From Flavobacteriaceae bacterium (GTDB lineage Bacteria > Bacteroidota > Bacteroidia > Flavobacteriales > Flavobacteriaceae), in contig JAQWKF010000110.1 in assembly GCA_029247985.1 (NCBI GenBank), positions 1 through 14,221 of the forward strand: 14,221 nucleotides of DNA, written 5' to 3'. The translations under genes were made by a program, and so were the position numbers. This document shows, piece by piece, positions 13,395-14,221 of the stretch (the first letter of the stretch is position 1; each line of letters begins with the position of its first letter). The notes under the pieces were generated by a model that saw nothing but the letters and a program-made list of their open reading frames with translations, searched no databases and was not told the origin of the DNA.

Positions 13395-14221
13395 ATGAAA
13401 AATATACATTCTACTCCGAAGCATTTTTGCGCATTTATACTGCTCATTTTTTGTTATACTGGATTCTCTCAAAGCTTGCCCTTTTATTTTGAGGGTGATA
13501 TTAGTACTTCAGATTTTGTTGATTTTGATGGAGGTGTCGCTACAGTAACAACAAATCCAAACCCATCTGGAATAAACACAAGCGGAACCGTTGCACAAAT
13601 CATTAGATCTGATGGTGCCACTTGGTCAGGTAGTAAAGTTTTGCTTACAGATAATTTAGACTTTTCAGTAAATACTAAGATTTCAATGAAAGTCTATACC
13701 GAAGCAGCTGTTGGTACAACTATTAAACTAAAACTTGAAGGCTCTGGCCCAGCTGTGGAAGTTGATGCTGTAACTACGGTTTCAGGAGCGTGGGAAAACC
13801 TAGAATGGATTTTTGCTGGTACCGAAAATAATCTCAATGTAGTAGTATTCATGTTTGATTTTGGAAATGTCGGAGACGGTTCCGTTACCTCTACCTTTTA
13901 TTTTGATGATGTTGAGCAGGTTTCTGGGCCCACTGCGCCCCAAGCAACCACCTTGCCTATTGATTTTGAATCGGACATTGTAAACACTGATTTTCTTAAT
14001 TATAACGGATCTATTGCTTCGGTTGTTTCAAACCCACAACTTGATGCCAACAATTCTAGTGCTAGGGTTTGTCAAATTGTAAAAGATGGCGGCAGTTATT
14101 GGGGTAGTAGTAAAATATTTCTGAACAGTGCAATTGATTTGTCTACTTCATGGCATATTTCTATGAAAGTATATACCACTGCACCAATTGGTACAAGAAT
14201 TAAATTAGAACTTCAAAAAAC
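13395..14221 (+). CDS. secreted protein with tandem carbohydrate-binding-like repeats, 3' end cut
   Basis: An open frame runs from ATG at 13395 off the window edge, giving 275 residues so far. A signal peptide (about 1-26) has the core FCAFILLIFCYTGFSQ. The mature part has two direct repeats: about 28-177 and from 187 onward, a period of 159 residues. Shared blocks include LPxxFExDI, NP, VxQI, the pair ISMKVYT and IKL-L, and W plus GSK/SSK. Repeat 1 also has STFYFDDVEQV, an ending typical of beta-sandwich modules. A short Pro/Thr linker (PTAPQATT) joins the repeats. Related modules occur in flavobacterial exported polysaccharide-degrading proteins with a type IX sorting tail. A catalytic domain or sorting tail may lie beyond the window, so the enzyme activity, if any, is unknown. 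The ATG is preceded by A/T-rich sequence. Confidence 0.82.
   Translation, partial: MKNIHSTPKHFCAFILLIFCYTGFSQSLPFYFEGDISTSDFVDFDGGVATVTTNPNPSGINTSGTVAQIIRSDGATWSGSKVLLTDNLDFSVNTKISMKVYTEAAVGTTIKLKLEGSGPAVEVDAVTTVSGAWENLEWIFAGTENNLNVVVFMFDFGNVGDGSVTSTFYFDDVEQVSGPTAPQATTLPIDFESDIVNTDFLNYNGSIASVVSNPQLDANNSSARVCQIVKDGGSYWGSSKIFLNSAIDLSTSWHISMKVYTTAPIGTRIKLELQK

Noticed and set aside
1..14221. Mobile elements, CRISPR arrays and defence genes
   Set aside because: I found no transposase or integrase motifs, no direct repeat-spacer pattern, and no gene of known defence families; the content is core metabolism and envelope function.

Overview
The window looks like chromosomal DNA of a marine-type member of Flavobacteriia (Bacteroidetes). 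The evidence is: promoter -7 elements of the TAnnTTTG type instead of TATAAT; start codons preceded by A-rich sequence without Shine-Dalgarno motifs; a TonB-dependent receptor with an N-terminal carboxypeptidase-regulatory-like domain; a DUF6952-type small protein; and the gene order ftsK - lolA-like - lptF/G - ribB, which I recognise from flavobacteria. No transposase, integrase, phage gene or CRISPR array is visible. Apart from the incomplete secreted protein at the right edge, the content is mostly conserved housekeeping and envelope genes.

Left part (1-3407): the first 13 bases are the 5' end of a tRNA-Ser on the minus strand with its own promoter. Divergent from it lies a TSUP (TauE/SafE) membrane transporter, then a TonB-dependent outer-membrane receptor that appears to start at GTG. 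The receptor converges on the next operon, and the two coding regions overlap by 4 bases at their stop codons.

Middle part (3404-8879, minus strand): four overlapping genes read ftsK -> LolA-like periplasmic carrier -> LptF/LptG permease -> ribB. They join chromosome segregation, lipoprotein and LPS transport and riboflavin synthesis in what is probably one transcript. The C-terminal GTP cyclohydrolase II-like domain of RibB has lost its zinc cysteines.

Next block (8898-10164, minus strand): peroxiredoxin, thioredoxin-like protein and DUF6952 protein form a compact antioxidant operon with a promoter in front and a clear hairpin terminator behind. The peroxiredoxin detoxifies peroxide, the thioredoxin-like protein is a plausible reductant for it, and the third protein has no known function. 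An imperfect AT-rich inverted repeat upstream resembles a Fur/PerR-type operator.

Right part (10233-14221): an NhaC-type Na+/H+ antiporter (minus) and dihydrolipoyl dehydrogenase lpdA (plus) diverge from a 92-base region whose two candidate -7 elements overlap in a near-palindrome. After lpdA comes a 235-base intergenic stretch. The window then ends inside a secreted protein (start 13395) made of tandem repeats of about 159 residues that look like carbohydrate-binding modules.
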